Below are positions 1 through 7,334 of a stretch of 21,079 bases of DNA, one piece after another. This DNA comes from Saprospiraceae bacterium (GTDB lineage Bacteria; Bacteroidota; Bacteroidia; Bacteroidales; JAIPBB01), in contig JAIPBB010000042.1 in NCBI GenBank assembly GCA_021739805.1, forward strand, positions 1 through 21,079, read 5' to 3'. The notes under the pieces were generated by a model that saw only the letters and a program-made list of their open reading frames with translations, was not told the origin of the DNA and searched no databases. Every line of letters starts with the position of its first letter. Positions within the stretch are counted from its first letter, which is position 1. Position numbers and translations under genes: made by a program.

Positions 1-89
1 GTGTAAATAAGCAATATTTCTTCATTTTAATAAGTAAATTCTGATTTTGCGAGATTAGATTTAGATAAACTGATAATTTCCACCTAGAT

Positions 90-102
90 GGAGTCTAACC
101 CT
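90..102. other. Candidate left attachment site (attL)
   Basis: GGAGTCTAACCCT matches GGAGTCGAACCCT in the tmRNA T-arm (16505-16517) at 12 of 13 bases and in the same orientation, as an integrase crossover repeat should. It lies just outside a pair of GGTGAAAC-type motifs like those in front of the integrase. The match is short and does not extend further, so alone it could be chance. The support comes from its position. Confidence 0.35.
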
Positions 103-152
103 TGATTTTAAGTTTTAGCAAATCAATTTATTAGAAATTTTTATAGATTTTG

Positions 153-171
153 GGTAAAACCGTGGTGAAAC
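153..171 (+). other. Candidate integrase arm-type sites, left end
   Basis: GGTAAAAC (153-160) and GGTGAAAC (164-171) are 11 bp apart. The same pair with the same spacing, and with similar flanking bases (TTTT before, A/G-rich after), occurs at 16374-16392 in the integrase leader. Tyrosine recombinases with an N-terminal arm-binding domain use such repeats at both ends of their element, so this pair is read as the left-end arm region. Binding itself is inferred. Confidence 0.45.
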
Positions 172-210
172 AGAAGATTTTAACACAAAATAGGTGGCTT
201 TTTATTATTT

Positions 211-330
211 ATTCACCAATTCCAATCACTATTAAGTCAATTCTGATCAGTTTGATACCCTTTTGTAGTGATTTTGATCAAAATGGACTGTTTTGCATAA
301 AATCTGATCTGTTTGAAATTCTTTTAGTGG
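211..330. repeat. GATCA-box array, copy 1
   Basis: An ordered series of GATCA-like boxes at 224 (AATCA), 245, 276 and 305 (GATCT), spaced 21, 31 and 29 bp. It aligns almost base for base with 1964-2070 and, over the first three boxes, with 11793-11865, all in the same orientation. The short open frame across it is low-complexity and not credible as a gene. It resembles the multiple terminal repeats of IS21-family elements, but no istA/istB gene is present in the window. Confidence 0.6.
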
Positions 331-345
331 TAATTCTTATTTAAT

Positions 346-906
346 ATGCCTATCTCAAAATCTTAAGTTCTGATATTCTACATATTACATTTTGTGAGAA
401 TATTTTTACTTCGAAAATATTACTTTATGATTGACTTCTACACACATAAGTTGTAAAGTTAATAAATACCATAAAATGTTAATAAAAATGAGTTGGATAA
501 GGTAGGGACTCTGTCTATATTGCAGTCCTATAATATTGATTATGAACCTACATCAATTAATGCGAACTTAATAAATAAATAGTTGTAGGATATTATAGCG
601 ATTTTGTAAATATGAAGAAAAAGGAAGGTGTAAAATGACAAATAAAATATTTATTAAAACATAGGCCGATGAAAATAAAAAAATCGGTCGTTTGTGGTGA
701 AACGACCGATTTTATAACTTTATGGAATAAATTTGCAGTAGGACGCAATGTAAAGGCTCATCACCTTTTTTTATTCCTTTGAATAAACAAAAAAAGCACT
801 ATTTTTTCTAAATAGCAAGCTTTCTCACCAATTTATTTTCATACTTATTAACAATACGTTATTCACTTTTGTGAGTAAGTAATTTCACTAATTAATTTTT
901 AATATT
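346..906. other. Gene-free stretch at the island left end
   Basis: No credible gene is seen. It is AT-rich with many stops in all frames. It contains the perfect hairpin at 680-713 and a promoter-like string at 390-409 resembling 20671-20690. A 9-bp inverted repeat (CTATAATAT at 528-536, reverse complement at 590-598) is also present. I find no tRNA-like fold. Very short frames with purine-rich leaders near 613-663 are too short to support. Confidence 0.5.
680..713. terminator. Perfect 14-bp hairpin with GTGGTG loop
   Basis: AAAATCGGTCGTTT (680-693) and AAACGACCGATTTT (700-713) form a perfect stem around a six-base loop. On the minus strand it is followed by a long T-rich tract, on the plus strand only by a short one, so it would stop minus-strand transcripts better. 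The right arm and loop contain GGTGAAAC (696-703), the motif proposed as an integrase arm site, so a recombination role is an alternative. Confidence 0.55.
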
Positions 907-1155
907 ATGACAAAAAAAACTTTTAATTATAATTTAAAACAAACTAAAACAGTTGTTTATAAAGAAACAACTAATGATATCGAAAAAATAGCCAAAGAAC
1001 ATGAAGCTGATGGTAAAAAGTTTACTTCTATTCAAAAAGTAGGTCGGGCTAAGACTGAAAATGGAGTAAAAAAAGAAGAGACAAAACAACTTGCTATTTA
1101 CCGGAAAAATCATGGTGGTAGAAATCCAAAGTACAACAAAACTAAAAACGGATAG
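907..1155 (+). CDS. Small basic hypothetical protein
   Basis: An 82-aa, lysine-rich, soluble protein with no signal peptide or membrane segment. A helical, acidic stretch (about residues 22-45) is followed by a basic tail containing GGRNP near residues 70-75. I do not recognise the family. The ATG start follows an AT-rich leader without a clear Shine-Dalgarno, which is usual in Bacteroidota. The stop is 5 bases before the next gene, so the two are almost certainly co-transcribed and may act together. It is close to the island left end. The frame on the opposite strand over the same bases is phenylalanine-rich and looks like a shadow. Confidence 0.7.
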   Translation: MTKKTFNYNLKQTKTVVYKETTNDIEKIAKEHEADGKKFTSIQKVGRAKTENGVKKEETKQLAIYRKNHGGRNPKYNKTKNG

Positions 1156-1160
1156 CAAAC

Positions 1161-1832
1161 ATGAAAAACTATAAAATTTCGCTCAACCAATTGGCTGATT
1201 TTTCCGATTCAACAGAAAGTGCAAAAAAAAGAATTATTGCACAGCAACAGCGCCCAGATCCATTTAGAATTCAATGGTATCAATTATCAAAAGCTCGTAT
1301 AAAAAAGAGTATTGAACATAATGGTGATTTAAAACCTATTCATGAGGGTATTAAAACATTAATGGAAAGAGTACCTTCAAATAATCGACAAGCAAGTGAT
1401 AAGACTGTATCCATTGAAGCTATGGAACGTTTTGTAAAAATGAAACTTCCTGAAATTCTTCAAGAAATTGATTATACAGTTATAAAATCAAAGGTGAAGA
1501 GTTTTATGTATTCTAATGTTAACATAATTGTTGCTCCTGAGATTATTATTAAAGGGGAATTGAATGGCAAGACTGTTATCGGTGGAATAAAAATCCACAT
1601 TTCTAAAAACAAACCTTTTGATTTAAGAAAGTCACAGTATGTTGCATCAACTATTTATAAATTTTTAAATAAAGAGGTGGCTTTAGAGAACGAAACTGTT
1701 ATGCCTGAATTATGTTATTCACTCGATATATTTAGTAATCGAATTGTATCAGCAGAACAAAATAATGATTATGTTTTTAAAGAAATCGATAAGATTATTG
1801 AAGAAATAAAATTTATTTGGGATGCAGCATAA
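1161..1832 (+). CDS. Hypothetical protein, weakly PD-(D/E)XK-like core
   Basis: A 223-aa soluble protein in a two-gene unit with the upstream 82-aa gene. The first 90 residues are helical and polar (QQQRPDPFRIQWY near 28-40). Residues 118-152 read as two beta strands, APEIIIKG (125-132) and GGIKIHISK (141-149), followed by a helix. That strand-turn-strand-K layout resembles the core of PD-(D/E)XK nuclease-like folds. However, the usual E/D before the lysine is glycine (GGIK), so catalysis is doubtful. I do not recognise a named family. A strong terminator directly follows the stop. Possible roles include a defence or mobility accessory. Confidence 0.75.
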   Translation: MKNYKISLNQLADFSDSTESAKKRIIAQQQRPDPFRIQWYQLSKARIKKSIEHNGDLKPIHEGIKTLMERVPSNNRQASDKTVSIEAMERFVKMKLPEILQEIDYTVIKSKVKSFMYSNVNIIVAPEIIIKGELNGKTVIGGIKIHISKNKPFDLRKSQYVASTIYKFLNKEVALENETVMPELCYSLDIFSNRIVSAEQNNDYVFKEIDKIIEEIKFIWDAA

Positions 1833-1859
1833 AAAAATGGGGCATTGTCCCATTTTTTT
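1831..1859 (+). terminator. Rho-independent terminator of the 907-1832 operon
   Basis: A-tract plus ATGGG (1831-1841), a 7-base loop, then CCCAT plus T-tract (1849-1859). The stem starts at the stop codon of the 223-aa gene. The symmetrical A and T runs mean it can also stop transcripts from the right. Confidence 0.85.
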
Positions 1860-1963
1860 TCTTTATTCTTGTAAGTTATTATAAATTCAATTCTTATTAA
1901 TTCTAAAGGTACAAATTGAAATATTCCCTTAATAATCCAAAATCTATAAGAATTAATAATTAT

Positions 1964-2070
1964 TTCACCAATTCCGATCACTATTTAGTCCATTCTGATC
2001 AGAATTATACTCTTTTCTTAGTGATTTTAATCAAAATGAATAGATTTACTAGTAATTCTGATCAGTTTAA
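1964..2070. repeat. GATCA-box array, copy 2
   Basis: Boxes at 1976 (GATCA), 1997 (GATCA), 2029 (AATCA) and 2060 (GATCA), spaced 21, 32 and 31 bp, roughly 2, 3 and 3 turns of the helix. It aligns with copy 1 (211-330) through most of its length, including TTCACCAATTCC before the first box and AGTGATTTT before the third. Between 1860 and 2188 I see no gene. The frame 1916-2122 consists of this repeat. Confidence 0.65.
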
Positions 2071-2188
2071 AGTGTTTTTTGGCGAAAATTCCTTATCTAT
2101 TACTCAAATCAGAGAAAATTAAACAATAACTGTCCGAATATATCTCCAAAATGCCCATTTTCTTGATAGTTGTCGATGTAATGAAACA

Positions 2189-2260
2189 TTAAAATCCAAT
2201 TAAAATAAATAAAATAATTATTGCGATTGCAGCAATAAAAAAGGTTCTGGGAACTTTCAT
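2189..2260 (-). CDS. Possible 23-aa single-pass membrane microprotein
   Basis: A short frame: MKVPRT followed by about 17 strongly hydrophobic residues (alanine, isoleucine, leucine, phenylalanine) ending in IGF. This is a basic N-terminus plus one membrane helix, and random AT-rich sequence can also give this. No Shine-Dalgarno is visible, but Bacteroidota often lack one. It lies downstream of the DUF2130 fragment on the same strand. No function can be assigned. Confidence 0.3.
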   Translation of the reverse strand: MKVPRTFFIAAIAIIILFILIGF

Positions 2261-2329
2261 GATTTAAATTTTAATTAAAATGATATGGGATAATAAAGGA
2301 CAAGAAATAATTTTGTGTAGTAAGTTTAC

Positions 2330-2437
2330 TCAAATATATTGATACTTCAATCCATCTTCTAACTGATGAGCAAGAATATCTTGAACATCTATTGATGTAC
2401 CACAGTTGGGACATTTTATTTGAGTTTGGTTTTTCAT
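2330..2437 (-). pseudogene. DUF2130-family protein, N-terminal fragment
   Basis: A 35-codon frame with IKCPNCGTSIDVQDILAHQL near its start, the zinc-ribbon opening typical of DUF2130 proteins, which are normally several hundred residues long. The frame stops after about 35 residues (KYQYI) and the long coiled-coil and nuclease-like body is missing, so this is a truncated remnant. It begins 9 bases after the stop of the ATP-binding protein fragment on the same strand, suggesting that both are debris of one former gene block. Family recognition rests on the N-terminal motif. Confidence 0.6.
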
Positions 2438-2446
2438 ATCATATCA

Positions 2447-3052
2447 CTATTCATCACTAAAATTCACTTCCCAATACCCACGAGTACCGCCAATACGTTT
2501 AATTACTTCTTTTTTAACTAATGCATCAATATGCTTTTGTACTGCGGAAGTATTAATATTTAATAATGCTGAGATTTTACTTCTGGAAATTTTATTGTTC
2601 TCTATTATAAGATTTAATATTTCCTTTTGCCTATCTGTTAAAATACTTATTGGGGTACTTATTGGGGTATCAATTGGGGTATCTATTTGACCACCCATTT
2701 GACCACCTATTTGACCACCCATTTGACCACCTTTTATACCACCTATTGCACCACCTTTTACACCACCTTTTAAAGACTCAATATAATCAGCCTCAAAAGG
2801 AAAGGAAATTTCCAGAAAATTGTCGCTTATTTTAAAGATACTTTCATCATAAGCATCTAAAATCCGGTGTATGCCTGAACCTAATTGCTCAACAAATTTT
2901 AAATCTTTAAAAACTCTCATTAACTCTCTATTTCGTGGCATTGAACGACCTGCAAAAAATTCTTCTTTACTTAATCCTTGTACTAAGCCACCGTAGGATG
3001 TTATAGTTAACCTATCGGAATAAATCTCGATTACCGGCGGGGCTAACTCCAT
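2447..3052 (-). pseudogene. COG2865-type ATP-binding/wHTH protein, truncated
   Basis: A 201-aa frame equal to the C-terminal part of AlbA_2/COG2865 (RecG C-term-like) ATP-binding regulators, which are usually 450-560 aa. IEIYSDRLTITSYGGL (about 9-24), RNREL (40-44) and EQLGSGIHRI (55-64) are the end of the GHKL-like ATPase domain. Residues 93-137 are low-complexity four-residue repeats (GGxx, then TPIS/TPID). A winged helix follows (about 139-195). The N-terminal AlbA_2 domain and the start of the ATPase domain are absent. An in-frame stop lies about 25 bases upstream, so the start is internal. Probably a decayed gene, though the fragment could still be translated. Confidence 0.75.
2650..2767. 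repeat. Two adjacent 12-bp tandem repeat series
   Basis: Three units of the TGGGGTAyyTAT type (about 2650-2685) and seven 12-bp units ending in ACCACC (2684-2767), of which four read (T/C)ATTTGACCACC. Each unit codes for four residues, so gain or loss of units keeps the frame and only changes linker length between the ATPase-like domain and the winged helix. Confidence 0.85.
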
Positions 3053-3201
3053 ATTAATAAATACTGTTTTTGATTTTTAATATTTTGTCAAAATTTACAA
3101 TAATGTTTTCAGTTTGTTAGAACGTGGAAAAAAAGGGAAAATTTTAGGTGAATTTGGATTTGTTGGGTTTAGGTTGAACTTTAATATTGAATGTATGAAA
3201 G

Positions 3202-4242
3202 CTATTTTATTTGTTCATGAGTAAGTTGGATATTTTTTATTTCATAAACACTTGTTTTTGAACATTCGAATTTTTCTGGATTAAATACTGCTATATTGTA
3301 ACCATTTGCATTTAAAGAACTTTGATATTCAACTCCATCATAACCTAATGATTTGATGAATTCAGAGATATATTGAGTGGGTATATAGTCCAAAATTTGG
3401 TCTCTTTTTCTAATGGGTAAAGACAACTCTTTTTGTAGTGTCTGGATAAAAGGAATGTAAATCAAATAACTTTCTATTTCTTCAATCTCAGACCAATATA
3501 TTGGGTCATCTTTTGGATTTCTAAGATTTAAGATTTTTATATCTTTTATTAGTTTTAGTTCACCAACTGTCACATAGTCGAATAATGTAGCTCTAGTTTC
3601 GTAAATAGAAGTTTCAATACTATCAGCTAAGTAGAGATAAGAAATCCCTTTCGGATTCGCACGTCCACTTGAAGCAGATTCAATTGGTGGATTTCTCATT
3701 TCTCCACAAGGAAATCCTTCTTTATCTGAAATACGGCATCGATAAAAAATTCTACCTTGTTTAATAGTACGGTAAAAACTTTCATGAAGAAAAAAAGTTT
3801 CTAATTTTTTTAAGTCAATTGTGTTTTGAATATGATATCTATTAACAAATTTTATTTCTTTCTTGAATTCATTCCAAACATTATGAATTTGGTCAGATTG
3901 AGTAGTTAAAAAAGTTTTTATTTTTAATGAAACATTAGAATGGAATAATTCTCCGAATTCAACCATTTCATCTTCAAAAATAGATTTCAGTAAGGATGCT
4001 GGACTTTTTACTATTTCATTTATTACTTTGAAATCATCGTTAATAGCTTGGGCAATTAATTGTTCGGATTTTTCATCTAAAACATAAAGTGATAAAATAT
4101 TTCTAAAAAAAGGAGACAACTCTCTTGCCGAATAAATTGATGTATTTTGTGTTTCACAGAAATCACAAGTTCCAGTTCTATCATCTCCATTGATTATACT
4201 AATCAGATAATTACTGGTAAAACAATTAACACAGCAATTCAT
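3202..4242 (-). CDS. HEPN/RES N-terminal domain protein with RES domain
   Basis: A 346-aa protein with an N-terminal zinc-finger-like head (C4-x2-C7 and C26-x2-C29), a helical middle (about 40-150) of the kind found in HEPN/RES_NTD proteins, and a C-terminal RES domain (about 160-335). RES features seen: RIFYRCR (164-170), SGRANPKG (192-199), LYLADSIETSIYE (203-215) and GYDGVEYQSS (300-309) with AVFNPEKF (318-325). RES domains of toxin-antitoxin systems consume NAD+, and the conserved arginine, tyrosine and glutamate positions appear present. It is the last gene of a tight operon, starting 2 bases after the sce7725 gene stops. No Xre-type antitoxin is adjacent, so control may come from the two upstream partners. 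Growth-arrest or abortive-infection effector is an inference. Confidence 0.8.
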   Translation of the reverse strand: MNCCVNCFTSNYLISIINGDDRTGTCDFCETQNTSIYSARELSPFFRNILSLYVLDEKSEQLIAQAINDDFKVINEIVKSPASLLKSIFEDEMVEFGELFHSNVSLKIKTFLTTQSDQIHNVWNEFKKEIKFVNRYHIQNTIDLKKLETFFLHESFYRTIKQGRIFYRCRISDKEGFPCGEMRNPPIESASSGRANPKGISYLYLADSIETSIYETRATLFDYVTVGELKLIKDIKILNLRNPKDDPIYWSEIEEIESYLIYIPFIQTLQKELSLPIRKRDQILDYIPTQYISEFIKSLGYDGVEYQSSLNANGYNIAVFNPEKFECSKTSVYEIKNIQLTHEQIK

Positions 4243-4244
4243 AA

Positions 4245-5180
4245 TTAAATATTATTAATTATTAGCTCAATGTGATTCATTATTGAAAGTTTTTTCAAAG
4301 TGCCTAAACCAGGAAAATGCCCTCTGGTTTCTAAATCTTTAAAAGTTCTAATAGCTTCAGTCTCAATATCTTTTTGATTACACCATTGAACAAGTTTATG
4401 GATTGCCTCTGAAAATTTACCACCAATATCTGATACATCTTCATTCGAGTCCGAAACAAAGTGCTTTATTTTAATACGACCATTCTCATTAATGTAACTT
4501 AAGTGAATAGCAACTGCCCGAGGAAGAAACCCAGACTCTGAATAATTATCTCCAATCGTTAAAAAATCTGAAAAACCAACGAAACCATCTTCAAGATAAT
4601 ATTTGTACTCATCAGAAAAGTCACTCTCTTGATTTAAATAATCAGCATTCTTAGATAGTTCTTCAAAATAATCATCAAGACTTACTCTAGTCTTTGGCTC
4701 AAACTCTCTGTAATATCTTCGACTTGTCTTTGAGAAATAAATTAGATTATAGGAAATGTTTAATTTATCATTAAGTAATGCAATATTATTACTTTTAATT
4801 TCTGTTGTATGTATAAGAGATATACCCTTGTAAACAAGACTTAAATTGTTGATGTATTCTATTAATCCTGGTATATTTCTTTCCGTTTTTGAATGAACAA
4901 TAATACCAAGCTGATAATTAGTATAATCGGGGATTGTAGAATTTATTATAGCAATAATATCTTGATAATTATTTTTTAAATCTCCAACCTGAGGATTTAT
5001 GATAATATTGAAATTAATATTTCGATTAGCTAATTCTTGTAAGGTTGAATTAAATGTGCTTGAAGATTTTACTGGTTCAATAACTGGAGATATCTTGATT
5101 ATTTCTTCAGGGAATAAAGTGCATAATTCTCTCAATGCAATTAATTCGAATTGTTTGCCTCTTAAATATGGGAAGTACAT
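4245..5180 (-). CDS. sce7725-family (Beta protein-like) protein
   Basis: A 311-aa soluble protein that opens MYFPYLRGKQFELIALREL and continues with KISPVIEPVK, a start characteristic of the sce7725 family related to phage Beta proteins (PF14350-like). The middle is alternating strand and helix, and the C-terminus is GLGTLKKLSIMNHIELI. The molecular activity of the family is not established. Members are known to occur beside sce7726 proteins, as here: the start lies inside the end of the sce7726 gene (19-base overlap) and the stop is 2 bases from the RES gene. This arrangement implies coupled translation and a joint function. Confidence 0.8.
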   Translation of the reverse strand: MYFPYLRGKQFELIALRELCTLFPEEIIKISPVIEPVKSSSTFNSTLQELANRNINFNIIINPQVGDLKNNYQDIIAIINSTIPDYTNYQLGIIVHSKTERNIPGLIEYINNLSLVYKGISLIHTTEIKSNNIALLNDKLNISYNLIYFSKTSRRYYREFEPKTRVSLDDYFEELSKNADYLNQESDFSDEYKYYLEDGFVGFSDFLTIGDNYSESGFLPRAVAIHLSYINENGRIKIKHFVSDSNEDVSDIGGKFSEAIHKLVQWCNQKDIETEAIRTFKDLETRGHFPGLGTLKKLSIMNHIELIINNI

Positions 5181-6043
5181 AGGTTGATATTTTTGTTAAG
5201 AAATGAATCTAATACTTCATATTCATTTTTAGAAAAGTCTAAAGTATAACAAATATGTTTTAAGCTTTCAGGTATTGATTTTTCCCTAAATATATTTGGA
5301 TTTGATATATTTCTTAATTTGAGTTTTTGAATTACTAATTTCTGAAAAATTGAAATATTAATTTCTTTTGCTAGAGCTAAACATTCTCTAAAAATTTTTG
5401 TATTGGATACATCAGGTAGAAATTTAAAGTATTCTTCTATCAATTCTAAATATTCTTGTTTTCTTAAAGTTTTAAATAATATTTCGTGGCTAAAAGTTGA
5501 TTGTTTAATTGCCTGTTTTATCGTTTTTAACGCATTTCTAGTTGTTAATTCTATAATTCCAACACTTGAATTTTGGTATAAATCCAATAACTTATCAACA
5601 TATTTTGAACTAGTAACAATATAGACTTTGTCCCCAAAACGGTAATAATCAGAAATTTGTTTTTGTAATTTATCGAGATTATCTAATTCAGTTTTTATTT
5701 CATAAATACTGGCTTCACCATTTAAAATAACAAAATCAGCAATTGAATTTCCAATATTTAACTCACTTAAAGCAATTGTGTTTTTTAAGCTATATTTTTT
5801 AAGAAGTAGTTTGTCTGTTAAGATATTTTTATAGACATATTCATTTTTGTAATTCTTTAATAAATAGCTGTAAATGTTATTTATTGCATCTAGATTAGTA
5901 GTTGATTCGTTTGATGAAGTGTAATTTTTAATTTTATAAAATGTTGAAGAGTAATCGCTCTCCCTAACAATTTTTTTAAAATTAGATGGAGAAATAATTT
6001 GAGCTAAACTTCGAATTTTATTTATATCTGTTGCTATTTCCAT
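5162..6043 (-). CDS. sce7726-family PD-(D/E)XK nuclease-like protein
   Basis: A 293-aa protein, first gene of the RES operon. A nuclease-like signature is visible: E94 in ELNIG, D103 in IADFVI, E115-x-K117 in YEIKTE, and Q129-x3-Y133 (QISDY) after it. This is the D...ExK plus QxxxY pattern of RecB/Cas4-like PD-(D/E)XK enzymes. The layout matches the sce7726 family. Catalytic residues look intact, so a DNA-cleaving or DNA-sensing role is plausible but unproven. The C-terminal 120 residues are helical and lysine-rich. The ATG is about 10 bases from a TAGCTTTG -7 box, so the mRNA leader is very short. Its end overlaps the sce7725 gene by 19 bases. Confidence 0.8.
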   Translation of the reverse strand: MEIATDINKIRSLAQIISPSNFKKIVRESDYSSTFYKIKNYTSSNESTTNLDAINNIYSYLLKNYKNEYVYKNILTDKLLLKKYSLKNTIALSELNIGNSIADFVILNGEASIYEIKTELDNLDKLQKQISDYYRFGDKVYIVTSSKYVDKLLDLYQNSSVGIIELTTRNALKTIKQAIKQSTFSHEILFKTLRKQEYLELIEEYFKFLPDVSNTKIFRECLALAKEINISIFQKLVIQKLKLRNISNPNIFREKSIPESLKHICYTLDFSKNEYEVLDSFLNKNINLCTSHI

Positions 6044-6053
6044 AATACAACTA

Positions 6054-6061
6054 CAAAGCTA
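6054..6061 (-). promoter_or_regulatory. -7 box of the sce7726-sce7725-RES operon
   Basis: Reads TAGCTTTG on the minus strand, a perfect Bacteroidota -7 element (TAnnTTTG), ending 10 bases before the start codon. No well-spaced -33 TTG is obvious. Confidence 0.5.
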
Positions 6062-6149
6062 AATTTTTGACTAGGTCAATTTATAATCAGTAATCAGACA
6101 TAGCTAAAATAATACTTTCTTGTTGAAAATTAATTTATATTTCAATTTA

Positions 6150-6346
6150 TTTATAAACACACTTATAAAAAGTTGCTTCATCGACTTTTACTTTGGACAT
6201 CGTGTCTTTTTCAACTATAAAAGTTTCGTAATCAATAAAGGTTTTTCATTAAGTTCGACAATTTGTGACTGTGTAAGTCAAACGGTTTCTTCTTCCAAAC
6301 GACCTACGATTTTTATTTGTCCGTCTTCGGTTTGGTATAATAGTAC
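6150..6346 (-). pseudogene. RhuM-like gene remnant with frameshifts
   Basis: On the minus strand one frame gives YQTEDGQIKIVGRLEEETV, a stop, then LTQSQIVEL. This matches the N-terminus of RhuM-family proteins, where a tryptophan normally stands at the stop (TGG to TGA). A second conserved-looking stretch (YETFIVEKDTMSKVKVDE, about 6165-6232) follows in another frame and could be part of the same or a different decayed gene. No intact frame exists. The plus-strand frame 6120-6350 is the shadow of this remnant. Between 6044 and 6353 nothing else is seen except the operon promoter. Confidence 0.5.
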
Positions 6347-6353
6347 TTAGGAA

Positions 6354-7211
6354 TTATTCATTATTTCCTAAAATTGAGTTTAAGTCAGCTTTAATTTGTT
6401 TCTTAGTAATCGAAGTATAGATATGTAGCTTTTCATTTACTAATCTTATTTTTTTTAATCTGAAATTGCATCGTTTTATTATCCTCCATTTTAAAAATTT
6501 GAATAGCTTAGGTTTATCTTTAAGTATAAATTTCTGCATATTGAAAAAACTCTCATATACCATAAATAAAGCAACGAAATAAAGGAAAGGAATCAGTAAC
6601 AAGGTCATTACAGAACCAAATAATATTGACTTTAAATTTTCAATGGTAAAAACTACTTCAAGATTACCAGAAATACTAACAATCGAGAAAATTATTACAG
6701 CAAGAGCGTATAGAACAGACAATAAGTTAAAGAATTTGATTACTCGATTATCAACCTCTTTATATTCCGAAAAGGCAATCATTACACCTATAAATAATAT
6801 AATTGGAATTGAAAGAAATTCAATGGCCAAATGAAAAGAATAAAGAGTTGATAGAAATTCAATTATGATAATAAGTTTAAAACAATCTTTAAAAATTTTC
6901 CTGAAATGTCTTTCATTGTTCAACGCCTTATCAATATTGAAGAACATGATAAATGCACATCCAAATGTCCAATAAATTGTATTTTTTATTAAGGAAGAAT
7001 CCCATAAACTTATTTTGTAAAAAGCAAAAATCAAAATAGCTATATAAAATAGCATTAAAAGATAAAATTTGTAAAGTCTGAAAAATGCGTTGATAACGGA
7101 AACAACCATATTCCTAGATTGTTTGTTAGAGAAAATCCAGATAAAAAATAAGACAATCCAGATAAAAATTGAAATTTCACGATTGCTGAATATTTTAATT
7201 ATATTATCCAT
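6354..7211 (-). CDS. Multi-pass membrane protein, unknown function
   Basis: A 285-aa protein with about seven hydrophobic segments (roughly residues 14-28, 50-66, 80-95, 108-125, 128-148, 160-180 and 195-222) and a basic C-terminal tail (about 230-285) that is likely cytoplasmic. There is no signal peptide beyond the first helix and no recognised domain. It lies directly downstream of a leftover copy of the R-M gene's 3' end, so it may once have been the gene behind an R-M gene. Similar membrane proteins often sit beside restriction and abortive-infection genes, but a defence role here is inference. Confidence 0.7.
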   Translation of the reverse strand: MDNIIKIFSNREISIFIWIVLFFIWIFSNKQSRNMVVSVINAFFRLYKFYLLMLFYIAILIFAFYKISLWDSSLIKNTIYWTFGCAFIMFFNIDKALNNERHFRKIFKDCFKLIIIIEFLSTLYSFHLAIEFLSIPIILFIGVMIAFSEYKEVDNRVIKFFNLLSVLYALAVIIFSIVSISGNLEVVFTIENLKSILFGSVMTLLLIPFLYFVALFMVYESFFNMQKFILKDKPKLFKFLKWRIIKRCNFRLKKIRLVNEKLHIYTSITKKQIKADLNSILGNNE

Positions 7212-7218
7212 TTAAAAT

Positions 7219-7316
7219 CTAAATATTTTCAACTATCCCAATCTCCTCCTCACTCAAACCATATAACTCATAAACCATTTGGTCGATTTCTTTGTCAGTT
7301 TTGGTGATTTCGATTT
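7219..7316 (-). pseudogene. Leftover 3' end of a type IIG R-M gene
   Basis: The minus strand encodes KTDKEIDQMVYELYGL, SEEEIGIVE and a stop. This is nearly the same as the last 26 or so residues of the intact R-M gene (8454 onward), with nucleotide identity of roughly nine in ten. The rest of the gene is absent. The two copies are direct repeats flanking the three small genes at 7335-8418. Confidence 0.85.
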
Positions 7317-7334
7317 AAGTTAGTTTATCCCTAC

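Noticed and set aside
150..344. 64-aa frame at the left end
   Set aside because: Covers the GATCA array and arm-site pair; its protein is low-complexity and hydrophobic, with no support as a gene.
934..1158. 74-aa minus-strand frame opposite the 82-aa gene
   Set aside because: Phenylalanine- and serine-rich mirror of a lysine-rich gene; the plus-strand frame is spaced for an operon with the next gene.
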